A stretch of DNA of 64,000 bases. Source: Ramlibacter ginsenosidimutans. GTDB lineage: Bacteria > Pseudomonadota > Gammaproteobacteria > Burkholderiales > Burkholderiaceae_C. A program made the position numbers and the translations under genes. Within the stretch, counting starts at the first letter, position 1. Each line of letters opens with the position of its first letter. Below the pieces are notes generated by a model. That model ran no database searches. It saw only the letters and a program-made list of their open reading frames with translations, and was not told where the DNA came from. This document shows, one piece after another, positions 1 to 11,282 of the stretch. The stretch lies in NCBI RefSeq assembly GCF_016654015.1, contig NZ_JAEPWM010000003.1:248001-312000 (forward strand). Direction: 5' to 3'.

Positions 1-165
1 CCGCGCGAGGTAGGCCGCGGCGCCCGCCTGGACGGCGGCTGCGATCTCCTGCATTCGGGCGTTGCCCGCGTCGTTGCTGAGGATCCAGCTGCGGGCCCAG
101 AAACCATAGACCACGGCCGCGAGGCCGCAGACGAGCGCCAGGATCAGCGCCGAGTTGCCAGTCAT
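1..165 (-). CDS. hppA: Membrane-bound proton-translocating pyrophosphatase, N-terminal part (cut by window edge)
   Basis: Only the first 55 codons are inside the window; the gene continues leftwards. The start is ATG at 165, preceded by GGAG with about 8 nt spacing. The segment begins [14 protein letters not shown], a hydrophobic first membrane helix, followed by [18 protein letters not shown] and [10 protein letters not shown]. That pattern is characteristic of the N-terminus of H+-pumping pyrophosphatases, which hydrolyse cytoplasmic pyrophosphate and export protons across the inner membrane. It faces away from the soluble pyrophosphatase gene ppa, with about 225 bp between the two starts, so both PPi-consuming enzymes may be controlled from one divergent region. 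Identification rests on the N-terminus only. Confidence 0.85.
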   Translation of the reverse strand, partial: MTGNSALILALVCGLAAVVYGFWARSWILSNDAGNARMQEIAAAVQAGAAAYLAR

Positions 166-390
166 CGAAGTTTCTCCAGTCGTTGCTTGAAGTCTTTGCG
201 GGGCGCAACGCAGGCGGCGCCACCGCTGCGTTGCTTCCTCGTGACTCCCGCGAGTGGAGACCGATTGGCCAACGGGGGCACTCTAGCAGCAAGCCGTTTA
301 CAAACATATGACCGGCGCGGGAAAGCAGGGCCCGACCCACTAAAATCAGGGTTTCTCCCGATCGTTCCATTCCTACCCGTACAACGAAAC

Positions 391-933
391 ATGTCCCTGG
401 ATCTCGTCACCCCCGGCAAGAACGTTCCCGATGCCTTCAACGTGATCATCGAGATCCCGATGAACGCGGACCCCGTGAAGTACGAGGTGGACAAGGAGAC
501 CGGTGCGATCTTCGTGGACCGCTTCATGAGCACGTCCATGCACTACCCGACGAACTACGGGTACGTGCCCCGGACCATCAGCGGCGACGGCGACCCGGTC
601 GACGTGCTGGTGATCACGCCCGTTCCGCTGATTCCGGGCGTGGTGGTGCCGTGCCGGCCCATCGGCATCCTGAAGATGCAGGACGAGGCCGGCGACGACG
701 CCAAGGTGCTCGCCGTGCCCACGGACAAGATCCTGGCCATCTACACGCAGTGGCAGAAGCCGGAAGACCTGAATCCGCTGCGCCTGAAGACCATCTCGCA
801 CTTCTTCGAGCACTACAAGGACCTGGAGCCCGGCAAGTGGGTGAAGGTGCTGGGCTGGGAAGGCCCCGAGTCCGCGAGGAAGGAAGTGCTGGACGGGATC
901 GAGGCGTACAAGAAGGCGCATCCGGACAGGTGA
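391..933 (+). CDS. ppa: Soluble inorganic pyrophosphatase
   Basis: Family I cytoplasmic pyrophosphatase of 180 residues, the normal bacterial length. It hydrolyses PPi released by biosynthetic reactions, using Mg2+. The metal-binding signature DGDPVD is present with D66, D68 and D71, one residue offset from the E. coli enzyme. Other visible family blocks are [18 protein letters not shown] and [14 protein letters not shown]. The ATG at 391 is chosen because homologues start MSLDLV or similar; an in-frame upstream extension to 187 has no family similarity. No strong Shine-Dalgarno is visible. It is divergent from hppA and ends before a REP-like hairpin. Confidence 0.96.
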   Translation: MSLDLVTPGKNVPDAFNVIIEIPMNADPVKYEVDKETGAIFVDRFMSTSMHYPTNYGYVPRTISGDGDPVDVLVITPVPLIPGVVVPCRPIGILKMQDEAGDDAKVLAVPTDKILAIYTQWQKPEDLNPLRLKTISHFFEHYKDLEPGKWVKVLGWEGPESARKEVLDGIEAYKKAHPDR

Positions 934-988
934 TGTTCCGTCGCCGGCGGACGGGGGACGGGGCCACCTGCGCTTGGCACGCGTCCCC

Positions 989-1070
989 GTAGGCTGGGGT
1001 GACGCAGGAACCCCAGCTCGCTGCGCTACGCTGGATCGCTGGGGTTCGCTGTCGCTCACCGCCAGCCTAC
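989..1070. repeat. REP-like imperfect inverted repeat, copy 1
   Basis: Two oppositely oriented arms (989-1017 and 1038-1070) share the core GCTGGGGTTCGCTG...CAGCCTAC. The same core recurs as a cleaner pair at 4349-4429. The element lies between the convergent ends of ppa and the DUF482 gene, where it could form a long hairpin and act as a bidirectional transcription end or mRNA 3' stabiliser. The left arm is shorter and less perfect than the right. The role is inferred; the repeat is seen directly. Confidence 0.75.
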
Positions 1071-1098
1071 AGGAGCCGCGTTCGCGGAAAGCTGCCGG

Positions 1099-2302
1099 TT
1101 ACGAGGAACCGCCTCCGCCGCCGTCACCGTGCCGGAATGGCGAGCGCTCCTCGAGATGCTCCATGTAGTTCTCGATGCCGCGTCCTTCGCGCTGCAGGAA
1201 CTTCTCGACCGCATCCGCGAACGCGGGATGGGCCAGCCAGTGCGCGCTGGTGGTCTTCACGGGCATGAGGGCGCGCGCCATCTTGTGCTCGCCCTGCGCG
1301 CCGCCTTCGAAGCGCTGGAAGCCGTGGTCTATGCACCACTGCAGCGGCTGGTAGTAGCAGGCCTCGAAGTGCAGGCAGTCCACGCGCTGCAGCGCACCCC
1401 AGTAGCGGCCATAGGCGACGCCGTCCTCGATGCCGATCAGGCTGCTCGCGATGGGTTGGCCGCCGCGCTCCGCGATGAACAGCAGCCAGTTCTCCGGCAT
1501 GCTGGCCGCCATCCGGCGGAAGAAGTCGCGGGTGAGGTAGGGCGGATTGCCGTGCTCGAGGTAGGTGCGCTCGTAGCAGCGGTAGAAGAAGTCCCAGTCG
1601 CCGGGCGTGATCGCCGCGCCCCGGGCATGACGGAAGCGCACGCCGGCCTCGGCCACCTTGCGCCGCTCCTGCCGGATCTTCTTGCGCTTCTCCTGCGTGA
1701 GGCTCGCCAGGAAGGCATCGAAGTCGGCGTAGCGTGCGTCCGCCCCGCCGCCGGGGCCCTCGTTGATCCAGTGGAACTGCACCGTGTGGCGCAGCATCAG
1801 CCCGGCCTGCTCGCAGGCGGCGACGTCCTCGTCGTCCGCGAACAGCGCATGCCACGATGACACTTTTTTCTGCTTGCACCACGCGAGCACGGAACGCACC
1901 AGCGCCACGCGCGCCGCCGCATCGCGCGCGAGCAGGCGCGGCCCCGGCACCGGCGTGAACGGCACGGCCGTCAGCGCCTTGGGGTAATAGCGCAACCCGT
2001 GCTGCTCGTACGCGTTGGCCCAGGCCCAGTCGAACACGTACTCGCCGTAGGAGTGGCTCTTCAGGTAGAGCGGGCACGCCGCTTGCAATTCGCCATCGCG
2101 CCACAGCGTCAGGAACTGCGGCGACCAGCCCGTGTCGCGCACGGCGCTGCCGCTGTCGTGCAGGGCCGCGAGGTACTCCTGCCGCATGAAGGGCGAGCCG
2201 CCCGCCAGCGCCAGCAGCGCGTTCCATTGCGCTGCGTCGACGTCCGACGGCGTCGCGAGGACCCGGGTGACATAATCGTTCGAGAGGTCTGGCACGTCTG
2301 AA

Positions 2303-2313
<11 letters not shown>
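1099..2313 (-). CDS. DUF482 / FemAB-like GNAT-superfamily protein
   Basis: About 404 residues. The family (COG3146, DUF482) has a GNAT-like fold related to FemAB peptidoglycan aminoacyltransferases and is often annotated as a peptidoglycan biosynthesis/recognition protein; its substrate is not established. Visible conserved blocks are QEKRKKIRQERRKV, CYERTYLEHGNPPYLT and the C-terminal GGAQGEHKMARALMPV with ERSPFR. GTG at 2313 is a possible start; it overlaps the divergent nadE start by 11 bp. A start a few codons further in is equally possible. No signal peptide is evident. The gene converges with ppa over a REP-like hairpin. Confidence 0.82.
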
Positions 2314-4340
<2,027 letters not shown>

Positions 4341-4348
4341 GGAGATCC

Positions 4349-4429
4349 GCTGGGGTTCGCTGCGCTCACCACCAGCCTACGGAAGGCAGCGGAACGTGTA
4401 GGCTGGCGGTGAGCACAGCGAACCCCAGC
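4349..4429. repeat. REP-like inverted repeat, copy 2
   Basis: Arms of 32 nt (4349-4380 and 4398-4429) are complementary at about 30 of 32 positions and separated by 17 nt, predicting a very stable hairpin. The arm core GCTGGGGTTCGCTG matches the element at 989-1070. It lies between the convergent ends of glnB and the LOG-family gene, only 8 bp from each, so it probably serves both as terminator or transcript end. Confidence 0.85.
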
Positions 4430-4437
4430 CTGGAGCG

Positions 4438-5025
4438 CTAGATCTGCGACACGTCCACCGGTCGCGGGTCGACGCCGGAATCGCGCACCAGGCGCGCCAG
4501 CAGCCGTGCCGGCTCGCTGTCCACGGTCAGCAACTCCATCTGCCGCTCGTTCATGAAGCCGTGGCCCACGGACTCCTGCAGGAACTGGACCAGCCTGCCG
4601 TAGTAGCCGCCGCTATCCAGCAGGCCCACGGGCTTGCGGTGGAACTCCAGCATGCGCCAGCTCCACACTTCGAACAGTTCCTCGAACGTGCCGATGCCGC
4701 CCGGCAGCGCCAGGAACGCGTCGGCGCGCTCCGCCATCATCGACTTGCGCTGGTGCATGTTGTCGACCACGTGCAGCTCGGTGCAATCGCGCTTGGCCCA
4801 CTCGCGCTCCACCATGGAGTGCGGGATCACGCCGACCACGCGCGCGCCGGCTTCGAGGGCGGCGGTGGCGAGCACGCCCATCAAGCCGTTGTTGCCGCCG
4901 CCGTAGACGAGCTGGCCGCCATGGGCGCCGATCCAGCGGCCGGTCTCGGCCGCCACTTCGGCGAAACGCGGGTCGGCTCCGGGACGCGAGCCGCAGTAGA
5001 CGCAGAGGGAAAAACGAGGAGTCAT
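4438..5025 (-). CDS. LOG-family cytokinin riboside 5'-monophosphate phosphoribohydrolase-like protein
   Basis: 195 residues, the usual length of LOG-family (TIGR00730) proteins once annotated as lysine decarboxylases. They cleave the N-glycosidic bond of nucleoside monophosphates to release a base. The diagnostic motif PGGIGTFEE is present, together with VYGGGNNGLMG and the N-terminal VYCGSRPG. ATG 5025 gives the typical start MTPRFSLCVYCGS. Upstream in-frame sequence lacks family similarity, and no good Shine-Dalgarno is visible before this ATG. The natural substrate in bacteria is often AMP; plant hormone production should not be assumed. Confidence 0.92.
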   Translation of the reverse strand: MTPRFSLCVYCGSRPGADPRFAEVAAETGRWIGAHGGQLVYGGGNNGLMGVLATAALEAGARVVGVIPHSMVEREWAKRDCTELHVVDNMHQRKSMMAERADAFLALPGGIGTFEELFEVWSWRMLEFHRKPVGLLDSGGYYGRLVQFLQESVGHGFMNERQMELLTVDSEPARLLARLVRDSGVDPRPVDVSQI

Positions 5026-5131
5026 CGGAAGAAGGAGAACCGGACGCACGACCGGCCGGGGCCGGTGCGGTGCTGCTGCGGAAAAACGCGGTCGGCGGGC
5101 GACCCGCGCGGGCTGGACATGCCCCGATTGT

Positions 5132-5641
5132 CTACGAGCTGCGCGGCTGCGCTTGCGCATCCACCAGCCGCGTGCCCGCCCAGATGTCGTGCCAGAACTG
5201 GCCCTGCGGCTGCAGCCGACTCAGCACGGCCCAGAACGCCACCCAGCCGAAGAAGATCGCACCGAGCTCCCACAGCGTGAAGCGCCGCGACGCGAGCGCA
5301 GCAAGCGGCGGCAGCACCCAGATGCTGCAGTAGACATACCGCAGCACGGCGCGGCCCTGCGTGAGCGGGCGGCCGTGGCGGTCGCGTACCGCGATGCGCC
5401 ACGTCTTCATCGGCAGCGTCTGGCCGCGCGGCCAGAAGACCGCGAAGTAGATGCCGAAGACCACCGCGAGGAATGCCTGCAGGAGCCAGCGGCGCGGGTC
5501 GATGCCGCTGCGCATGTTCACCGCCACGGAAAACACCAGCGTGGCGAGCAGGCCGATGGCGAACAGGAGGAGTGCCTCGTACAGCCAGCAGGCCATGCGC
5601 CGCCGCAGGTTCGGCGCGACGAGGAGGGGACTCGCGCTCAA
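5132..5641 (-). CDS. RDD-family integral membrane protein
   Basis: About 169 residues with the RDD pattern: a first helix near LYEALLLFAIGLL, a second near FLAVVFGIYFAVFW, the loop RGQTLPMKTW, and a last helix near LGAIFFGWVAFWAVL followed by FWHDIWAGTRLV. The function of RDD proteins is mostly unknown; some affect ion homeostasis. The chosen start is TTG at 5641, whose last two bases plus the next A form the TGA of the upstream gene, indicating translational coupling; it gives LSASPLLVAPNLRRR, matching the usual RDD opening. Last gene of the sigma factor operon. Confidence 0.85.
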   Translation of the reverse strand: MSASPLLVAPNLRRRMACWLYEALLLFAIGLLATLVFSVAVNMRSGIDPRRWLLQAFLAVVFGIYFAVFWPRGQTLPMKTWRIAVRDRHGRPLTQGRAVLRYVYCSIWVLPPLAALASRRFTLWELGAIFFGWVAFWAVLSRLQPQGQFWHDIWAGTRLVDAQAQPRSS

Positions 5642-6348
5642 GGATGCAGCGGCGCCAGCGGCTGCGGCAGCAAGGTGTTGTTGTCCACCTGGCCGGGAAT
5701 GACCGCGATCTTGGCGCCGCCCTCGGCCTTCTTCGATTTCGGCACCTTGGCCAGTTGTTGCTGCGGCACCGGTCGCACGGCGATGGCCGTGCTGGGCGGG
5801 GTGGGCTTCGCCGCGGCCGTACCCGCGAGGCGGCGCTTTTCTTCCGGCGGCAGCGCCTGGTAGGCCTCCCACTTCGCCCGCTTCTCGCTCGGCGCCACCT
5901 TGCGCGCCTCGGCGTAGTTCAGGCGGGCTGCGTTGCGTTGCTGCGGCGACAGCGCCGCCCACTCCGTCATGCGGCTATGCAGGCGGTCCTGCTCGGGCGG
6001 CGGCATCGTGCTGAAGTTTTCCGACAAGGCGAGCCACTTGCGCTTGTGCGCTTCGCCCAGCGTGCGCCAGGTGGCTGCGAGCGGCGCGAGCGCCTGTTGC
6101 TGCGGCGGCGTGAGTTCCACCCAGGTGGGCTTGGCCTCGGCGCGCGCCGGCGGGGCGGAGCGCACGGGTGCCGCATGGATGGGCGCCTTGGTGGAAACCG
6201 ATGGCTTGGAGGACTGTGCCGGCTGCGGCGCGACCACTGGCGCACCTGCCGGCGCGCCGGCAGTCTGTGCCATGGCCCATGTGGCGCCCACTGCCAGCCC
6301 GAGAGCCAGCAGGCCCGGCTTCAGGAAGGCGAGGCGCATTGCGGTCAT
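5638..6348 (-). CDS. DUF3106 protein, probably periplasmic
   Basis: 236 residues. It opens with a signal-peptide-like segment (MTAMRLAFLKPGLLALGLA...AMAQ), an Ala/Pro-rich linker to about residue 70, and then the DUF3106 region with repeated helical blocks rich in W, L and charged residues (for example PTWVELTPPQQQALAPL, KRKWLALSENF and LSPQQRNAARLNYAEA). The function of DUF3106 is unknown. The repeated LTPQQQ/LSPQQR motif resembles periplasmic metal-sensing or chaperone helices such as those of CpxP/Spy, which is only an analogy. It follows the DUF3619 gene by 15 bp, inside the ECF sigma operon. Confidence 0.85.
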   Translation of the reverse strand: MTAMRLAFLKPGLLALGLAVGATWAMAQTAGAPAGAPVVAPQPAQSSKPSVSTKAPIHAAPVRSAPPARAEAKPTWVELTPPQQQALAPLAATWRTLGEAHKRKWLALSENFSTMPPPEQDRLHSRMTEWAALSPQQRNAARLNYAEARKVAPSEKRAKWEAYQALPPEEKRRLAGTAAAKPTPPSTAIAVRPVPQQQLAKVPKSKKAEGGAKIAVIPGQVDNNTLLPQPLAPLHP

Positions 6349-6363
6349 GGCCAGCGGCGACGC

Positions 6364-6783
6364 CTACTCGGCGCCGCCGGACTTCAGGAACTGGACGAAG
6401 CCGGGGTCGGCGTAGGCCGAGGGCGGCAGGTCGTCGGTCAGGAGCGCGGCGTCGACTTCGGCGAGCTCGCTGGCCCGCCTATCGGTCTGGGCGGAGTGGA
6501 TCAGCACCAGGCCGGCGGCCAGCACGACGAGCGGCAGCACCGAGGCGATGCGGTTGAACCACGAGCGCTCGCCAAAGGCGAGCAGCGCGCTGCCGCCGCG
6601 CCCCACGACGACGGGGGCGTGCTCGGGGATCTTGCGCATGGTGACGGCGCGCACCCGCGCGGCACGCAGGCGCTCCGCCGCTTCGTAGGGCATCTCTTCG
6701 GTGCCGGCGGCCAGGCGCCGGGCGACCGCCCGGCCGAACTGGTCGGCCTGGGCCTGTGCACGCAGTGGGTCCGTAGAGGTCAT
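6364..6783 (-). CDS. DUF3619 single-pass membrane protein, candidate anti-sigma factor
   Basis: 139 residues. Residues 1 to about 75 are soluble and charged, one transmembrane helix lies near VLPLVVLAAGLVLI, and a short acidic tail follows. Its ATG overlaps the stop of the upstream sigma factor gene (ATGA), so the two are translationally coupled. The topology (cytoplasmic N-terminus, one helix, small periplasmic tail) and the position directly after an ECF sigma gene are those of anti-sigma factors. No zinc-binding anti-sigma motif (HxxxCxxC) is present, so that role is inference. The family itself is recognised only as DUF3619. Confidence 0.82.
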   Translation of the reverse strand: MTSTDPLRAQAQADQFGRAVARRLAAGTEEMPYEAAERLRAARVRAVTMRKIPEHAPVVVGRGGSALLAFGERSWFNRIASVLPLVVLAAGLVLIHSAQTDRRASELAEVDAALLTDDLPPSAYADPGFVQFLKSGGAE

Positions 6784-7346
6784 AGTTGAATTCCTTTTGC
6801 CCTCAGCGCCTTGCTGAGGGCTGCCACCGCCCGGGAACAGTGGGTCTTGACACTGCCTTCCGAACAGCCCATGGCCGCTGCCGTCTCGGCAACGTCCATC
6901 TCCTCCCAGTAACGCATCAGAAACGCTTCGCGTTGACGAGCGGGCAGTTCCAGGATCTCCGCCTCGATCTCCCGCAGGATCTGCGCCCGTCGCGTGGAAT
7001 CCTCCGCGCTTTCCACCTGCTGTGACTGATCCGACGAGGAATAAGTTTCCAGCAGGTCGAAATCGCCGTCGTCGGAGGCCGATTCAAAGTCGCTCAGGTT
7101 CGAAAAGAGGGCGTTGCGCGTCTTCTGGCGCCGGAACCAGTCCAGGGTGCAGTTGGACAGGATGCGCTGGAACAGCATCGGGAGCTCGCCGGGAGGCTTG
7201 TCGCCATAGTGCTCGGCGAGCTTCATCATGCTGTCCTGCACGATGTCGAGCGCAGCCTCCTGGTCGCGGACGTGGTAGACCGTGCGCTTGAAGGCGCGCT
7301 TCTCCACGCCTTGCAGGAAGTCAGAGAGTTCGCGGTCTGTGGCCAA
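6780..7346 (-). CDS. ECF-type RNA polymerase sigma factor
   Basis: 188 residues. Region 2 (about 10-85) includes EAALDIVQDSMMKLAEHY and FQRILSNCTLDWFRRQK. An acidic, Ser/Asp-rich linker follows (about 90-120). Region 4 (about 130-185) shows LPARQREAFLMRYWEEMDVAETAAAMGCSEG, the sigma-70 region 4 helix-turn-helix. It directs transcription of a small stress or envelope regulon. It heads a four-gene minus-strand operon with DUF3619, DUF3106 and RDD proteins, an arrangement recurrent in Burkholderiales. The gene is divergent from ilvB, and its target promoter is not evident here. Confidence 0.93.
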   Translation of the reverse strand: MATDRELSDFLQGVEKRAFKRTVYHVRDQEAALDIVQDSMMKLAEHYGDKPPGELPMLFQRILSNCTLDWFRRQKTRNALFSNLSDFESASDDGDFDLLETYSSSDQSQQVESAEDSTRRAQILREIEAEILELPARQREAFLMRYWEEMDVAETAAAMGCSEGSVKTHCSRAVAALSKALRAKGIQL

Positions 7347-7610
7347 GTGTCCGGGCGGCGGTGATACGGGTCGTTCGGGCGCAGTGCGCGCGGGCGCCTG
7401 GGCAGCCGGAAATTATGGCACCTGCGCGGCCGGGCTAGGCGAGGCCGTTGTGCAGTGCGATAATGCCGGCTGCAAGTCACAGGCAAACGAGTCCTGGTCC
7501 GGCGGTGCGAAGCGCCCGCCCATGGCCTGGTGCTCTAAGTCCCGACGCGGCCCCACAAGGGCTGGCAAGGGGCACCCCAAGGTTCGAAGTCGAAACCCGA
7601 AAGGTTCATC

Positions 7611-9386
7611 ATGGAAATCTCCCGCACGGAGCTGAGCTCCGCTGCCGCAGCCGGCTCAGGCCAGGCGCAAGACCTCCGCGGCGCTGAAATCCTGGTCAAG
7701 GCCCTCCAGGCCGAAGGCGTGAAGTACGTCTGGGGCTACCCCGGCGGGGCGGTGCTCCACATCTACGACGCCTTCTACAAGCAGGACACCATCCAGCATG
7801 TGCTGGTGCGCCACGAGCAGGCCGCAGTGCACGCGGCGGACGGCTATGCCCGCGCGACGGGCGATGTGGGCGTGGCCCTGGTGACCTCCGGGCCCGGCGT
7901 GACGAATGCGGTGACCGGCATCGCCACGGCCTACATGGACTCGATCCCGATGGTGATCGTGACCGGGCAGGTGCCGACGGCCGCGATCGGCCTGGACGCC
8001 TTCCAGGAGTGCGACACCGTCGGCATCACGCGGCCCATCGTCAAGCACAACTTCCTGGTGAAGGACGTGCGCGACCTCGAGATGGTGATGAAGAAGGCCT
8101 TCCACATCGCCCGCAGCGGCCGTCCCGGCCCGGTGGTGGTGGACATCCCCAAGGATGTGTCCTTCAACAAGACCGCGTGGCAGGGCTATGCCGAGAAGCT
8201 GGAGATGCGCTCGTACAACCCGGTGCGCAAGGGCCACAGCGGCCAGATCCGCAAGGCGCTGCAGCTGCTGCTCACCGCCAAGCGTCCCTACATCTACTCC
8301 GGCGGCGGCGTGGTCCTGGGCAATGCCAGCGAGGAGCTGCGCACGCTGGCGAACATCCTCGGCGTTCCCTGCACGAACACGCTGATGGGGCTGGGCGCCA
8401 TCTCCGGCACCGACCCGAAGTTCCTGGGCATGCTGGGCATGCACGGCACCATCGAGGCGAACAACGCGATGCAGAACTGCGACGTGCTGCTCGCCGTCGG
8501 CGCCCGCTTCGACGATCGCGTGATCGGCAACCCGAAGCACTTCGCCCAGAGCGAGCGCAAGATCATCCACATTGACGTGGACCCGTCCAGCATCTCCAAG
8601 CGCGTGAAGGTCGACATCCCGATCGTGGGCGACGTCAAGGAGGTGCTGGCGGAACTGATCGTGCAGCTGAAGGAATCGGGGCAGAAGCCCGATGCCTCCG
8701 CGCTCGCCGGCTGGTGGCAGGCGATCGAGGAATGGCGCGGCAAGGACTGCCTGCGCTACGACCGCAACAACCGCGACGTGATCAAGCCGCAGTTCGTGAT
8801 CGACACGCTGTGGAACATGACGAAGGACGTCGAGACCTACATCACGTCCGACGTGGGCCAGCACCAGATGTGGGCCGCGCAGTTCTACAAGTTCCAGCAG
8901 CCGCGCCGCTGGATCAACTCGGGCGGCCTCGGCACGATGGGCGTGGGGATTCCCTACGCGATGGGCATCAAGCTGGCCAAGCCGGAGGCGGAGGTGTTCT
9001 GCATCACCGGCGAAGGCTCGGTGCAGATGTGCATCCAGGAGCTCTCGACCTGCCTGCAGTACAAGACGCCGATCAAGATCGTCTCGCTGAACAACCGCTA
9101 CCTGGGCATGGTGCGCCAGTGGCAGCAGCTCGATTACGAGGGCCGCTACAGCCACAGCTACATGGACGCGCTGCCCGACTTCGTGAAGCTCGCCGAGGCC
9201 TACGGCCACGTCGGCATGCTGATCGAGCGCCCGGCGGACGTGGAACCCGCGCTGCGCGAGGCCCGCAAGCTGAAGGACCGCACGGTGTTCATGGACTTCC
9301 GCACCGACCCGACCGAAAACGTCTGGCCGATGGTGAAGGCCGGCCAGGGCATCACGCAGATGCTGCTGGGGTCCGAGGACCTCTGA
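7611..9386 (+). CDS. ilvB: Acetolactate synthase, large catalytic subunit
   Basis: 591 residues; could equally be named ilvI. A ThDP- and FAD-dependent enzyme, it makes 2-acetolactate or 2-aceto-2-hydroxybutyrate at the entry of valine, leucine and isoleucine synthesis. The catalytic glutamate E69 sits in VRHEQAAVHAADGYARATG. The C-terminal ThDP-binding motif starts at about residue 467 (GEGSVQMCIQEL...NNRYLGMVRQW). Residues 1-20 are an Ala/Ser/Gly-rich extension. AAAGG lies 6-10 nt before ATG 7611. First gene of ilvB-ilvH-ilvC, separated from ilvH by a large inverted repeat. About 260 bp of leader precede it, divergent from the sigma factor gene; no leader peptide rich in branched-chain residues was found there. 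Confidence 0.96.
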   Translation: MEISRTELSSAAAAGSGQAQDLRGAEILVKALQAEGVKYVWGYPGGAVLHIYDAFYKQDTIQHVLVRHEQAAVHAADGYARATGDVGVALVTSGPGVTNAVTGIATAYMDSIPMVIVTGQVPTAAIGLDAFQECDTVGITRPIVKHNFLVKDVRDLEMVMKKAFHIARSGRPGPVVVDIPKDVSFNKTAWQGYAEKLEMRSYNPVRKGHSGQIRKALQLLLTAKRPYIYSGGGVVLGNASEELRTLANILGVPCTNTLMGLGAISGTDPKFLGMLGMHGTIEANNAMQNCDVLLAVGARFDDRVIGNPKHFAQSERKIIHIDVDPSSISKRVKVDIPIVGDVKEVLAELIVQLKESGQKPDASALAGWWQAIEEWRGKDCLRYDRNNRDVIKPQFVIDTLWNMTKDVETYITSDVGQHQMWAAQFYKFQQPRRWINSGGLGTMGVGIPYAMGIKLAKPEAEVFCITGEGSVQMCIQELSTCLQYKTPIKIVSLNNRYLGMVRQWQQLDYEGRYSHSYMDALPDFVKLAEAYGHVGMLIERPADVEPALREARKLKDRTVFMDFRTDPTENVWPMVKAGQGITQMLLGSEDL

Positions 9387-9400
9387 ACTTAGTGCGCGAA

Positions 9401-9520
9401 CGAGCAGGTGAACGCAGAGTGCGCAGAGGTATCGCAGAGGACGCAGAGGAAAAACCATTTGAAGTTTGTCTTCTCTGCGTCCTCTGCGAAACCTTTGCGT
9501 CCTCTGCGTTCACTTGCTCG
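9401..9520. repeat. CTCTGCG-type repeat forming a long hairpin between ilvB and ilvH
   Basis: The left arm (about 9401-9450) is made of short direct repeats of CGCAGAGG. The right arm (about 9470-9520) carries the complement, CTCTGCGTCCTCTGCG. The outer ends CGAGCAGGTGAACGCAGAG and CTCTGCGTTCACTTGCTCG are also complementary. Repeats of this heptamer type are scattered through many proteobacterial genomes, but their role is not established. Here the hairpin sits inside the ilv operon, where it could cause partial termination or protect the upstream ilvB message from 3' decay. Confidence 0.85.
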
Positions 9521-9606
9521 ATCATCAACCAACCCTAGACGAATCTATTGACCGCCGAGCCTGCTGCTTACCGGCAGCGGGGGAGGGCGGCGAAAAGAGG
9601 AATCAC

Positions 9607-10098
9607 ATGAAGCACATCATTGCCGTGCTGCTCGAGAACGAGCCCGGCGCCCTGTCCCGCGTGGTAGGACTGTTCTCCGCCCGCGGCTACAACATCGAGT
9701 CGCTCACCGTCGCGCCGACGGAAGACGCGTCGCTGTCGCGCATGACCATCCAGACCACCGGCTCGGACGACGTGATCGAGCAGATCACCAAGCACCTGAA
9801 CCGGCTCATCGAGGTGGTGAAGGTGGTCGACCTCACCGAAGGCAGCTACACCGAGCGCGAGCTCATGATGGTGAAGGTGCGCGCGGTGGGCAAGGAGCGC
9901 GAAGAAATGAAGCGCATGGCCGACATCTTCCGCGGCCGTGTCATCGACGTCACGGACAAGAGCTACACCATCGAGCTCACCGGCGACCAGGCCAAGAACG
10001 ACGCCTTCCTGCAGGCGATCGATCGCAGCGCCATCCTCGAGACCGTCCGCACCGGTGCCAGCGGCATCGGCCGCGGCGAGCGCATCCTGCGCGTCTGA
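9607..10098 (+). CDS. ilvH: Acetolactate synthase, small regulatory subunit
   Basis: 163 residues; also called ilvN. It binds the catalytic subunit, raises its activity and confers valine feedback inhibition. The N-terminal ACT domain spans about residues 3-78 (HIIAVLLENEPGALSRVVGLFSARGYNIESLTV), and the C-terminal ALS_ss domain follows (ERELMMVKVRA, GDQAKNDAFLQAI). The ATG at 9607 is preceded by a purine-rich stretch with GAGG. It continues the ilvB-ilvH-ilvC operon, 55 bp before ilvC. Confidence 0.95.
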   Translation: MKHIIAVLLENEPGALSRVVGLFSARGYNIESLTVAPTEDASLSRMTIQTTGSDDVIEQITKHLNRLIEVVKVVDLTEGSYTERELMMVKVRAVGKEREEMKRMADIFRGRVIDVTDKSYTIELTGDQAKNDAFLQAIDRSAILETVRTGASGIGRGERILRV

Positions 10099-10129
10099 AC
10101 GACACCCCCTTTCTTTCCCCCGGACTTAG

Positions 10130-11170
<1,041 letters not shown>

Positions 11171-11220
11171 CCCGGCGCGCGCCGAGCGCCCGCTTCGCCC
11201 CGGTTGCCGGGGATCCGTAC

Positions 11221-11246
11221 AGAAGCCGCCTCCGGGCGGCTTCTGT
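11221..11246 (+). terminator. Intrinsic terminator after ilvC
   Basis: The hairpin AGAAGCCGCC-TCCG-GGCGGCTTCT has a perfect 10-bp stem and is followed by a short T-rich stretch (GTCTTCTT). It ends the ilvB-ilvH-ilvC transcript just before pssA. Confidence 0.85.
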
Positions 11247-11282
11247 CTTCTTGGCGCATCAGGCGGCCTATACACTTGCGCC

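Noticed and set aside
7448..7687. Possible leader peptide or attenuator before ilvB
   Set aside because: The frame lacks runs of Val, Leu or Ile codons, and no hairpin plus T-run pair was found, so no attenuation claim is made.
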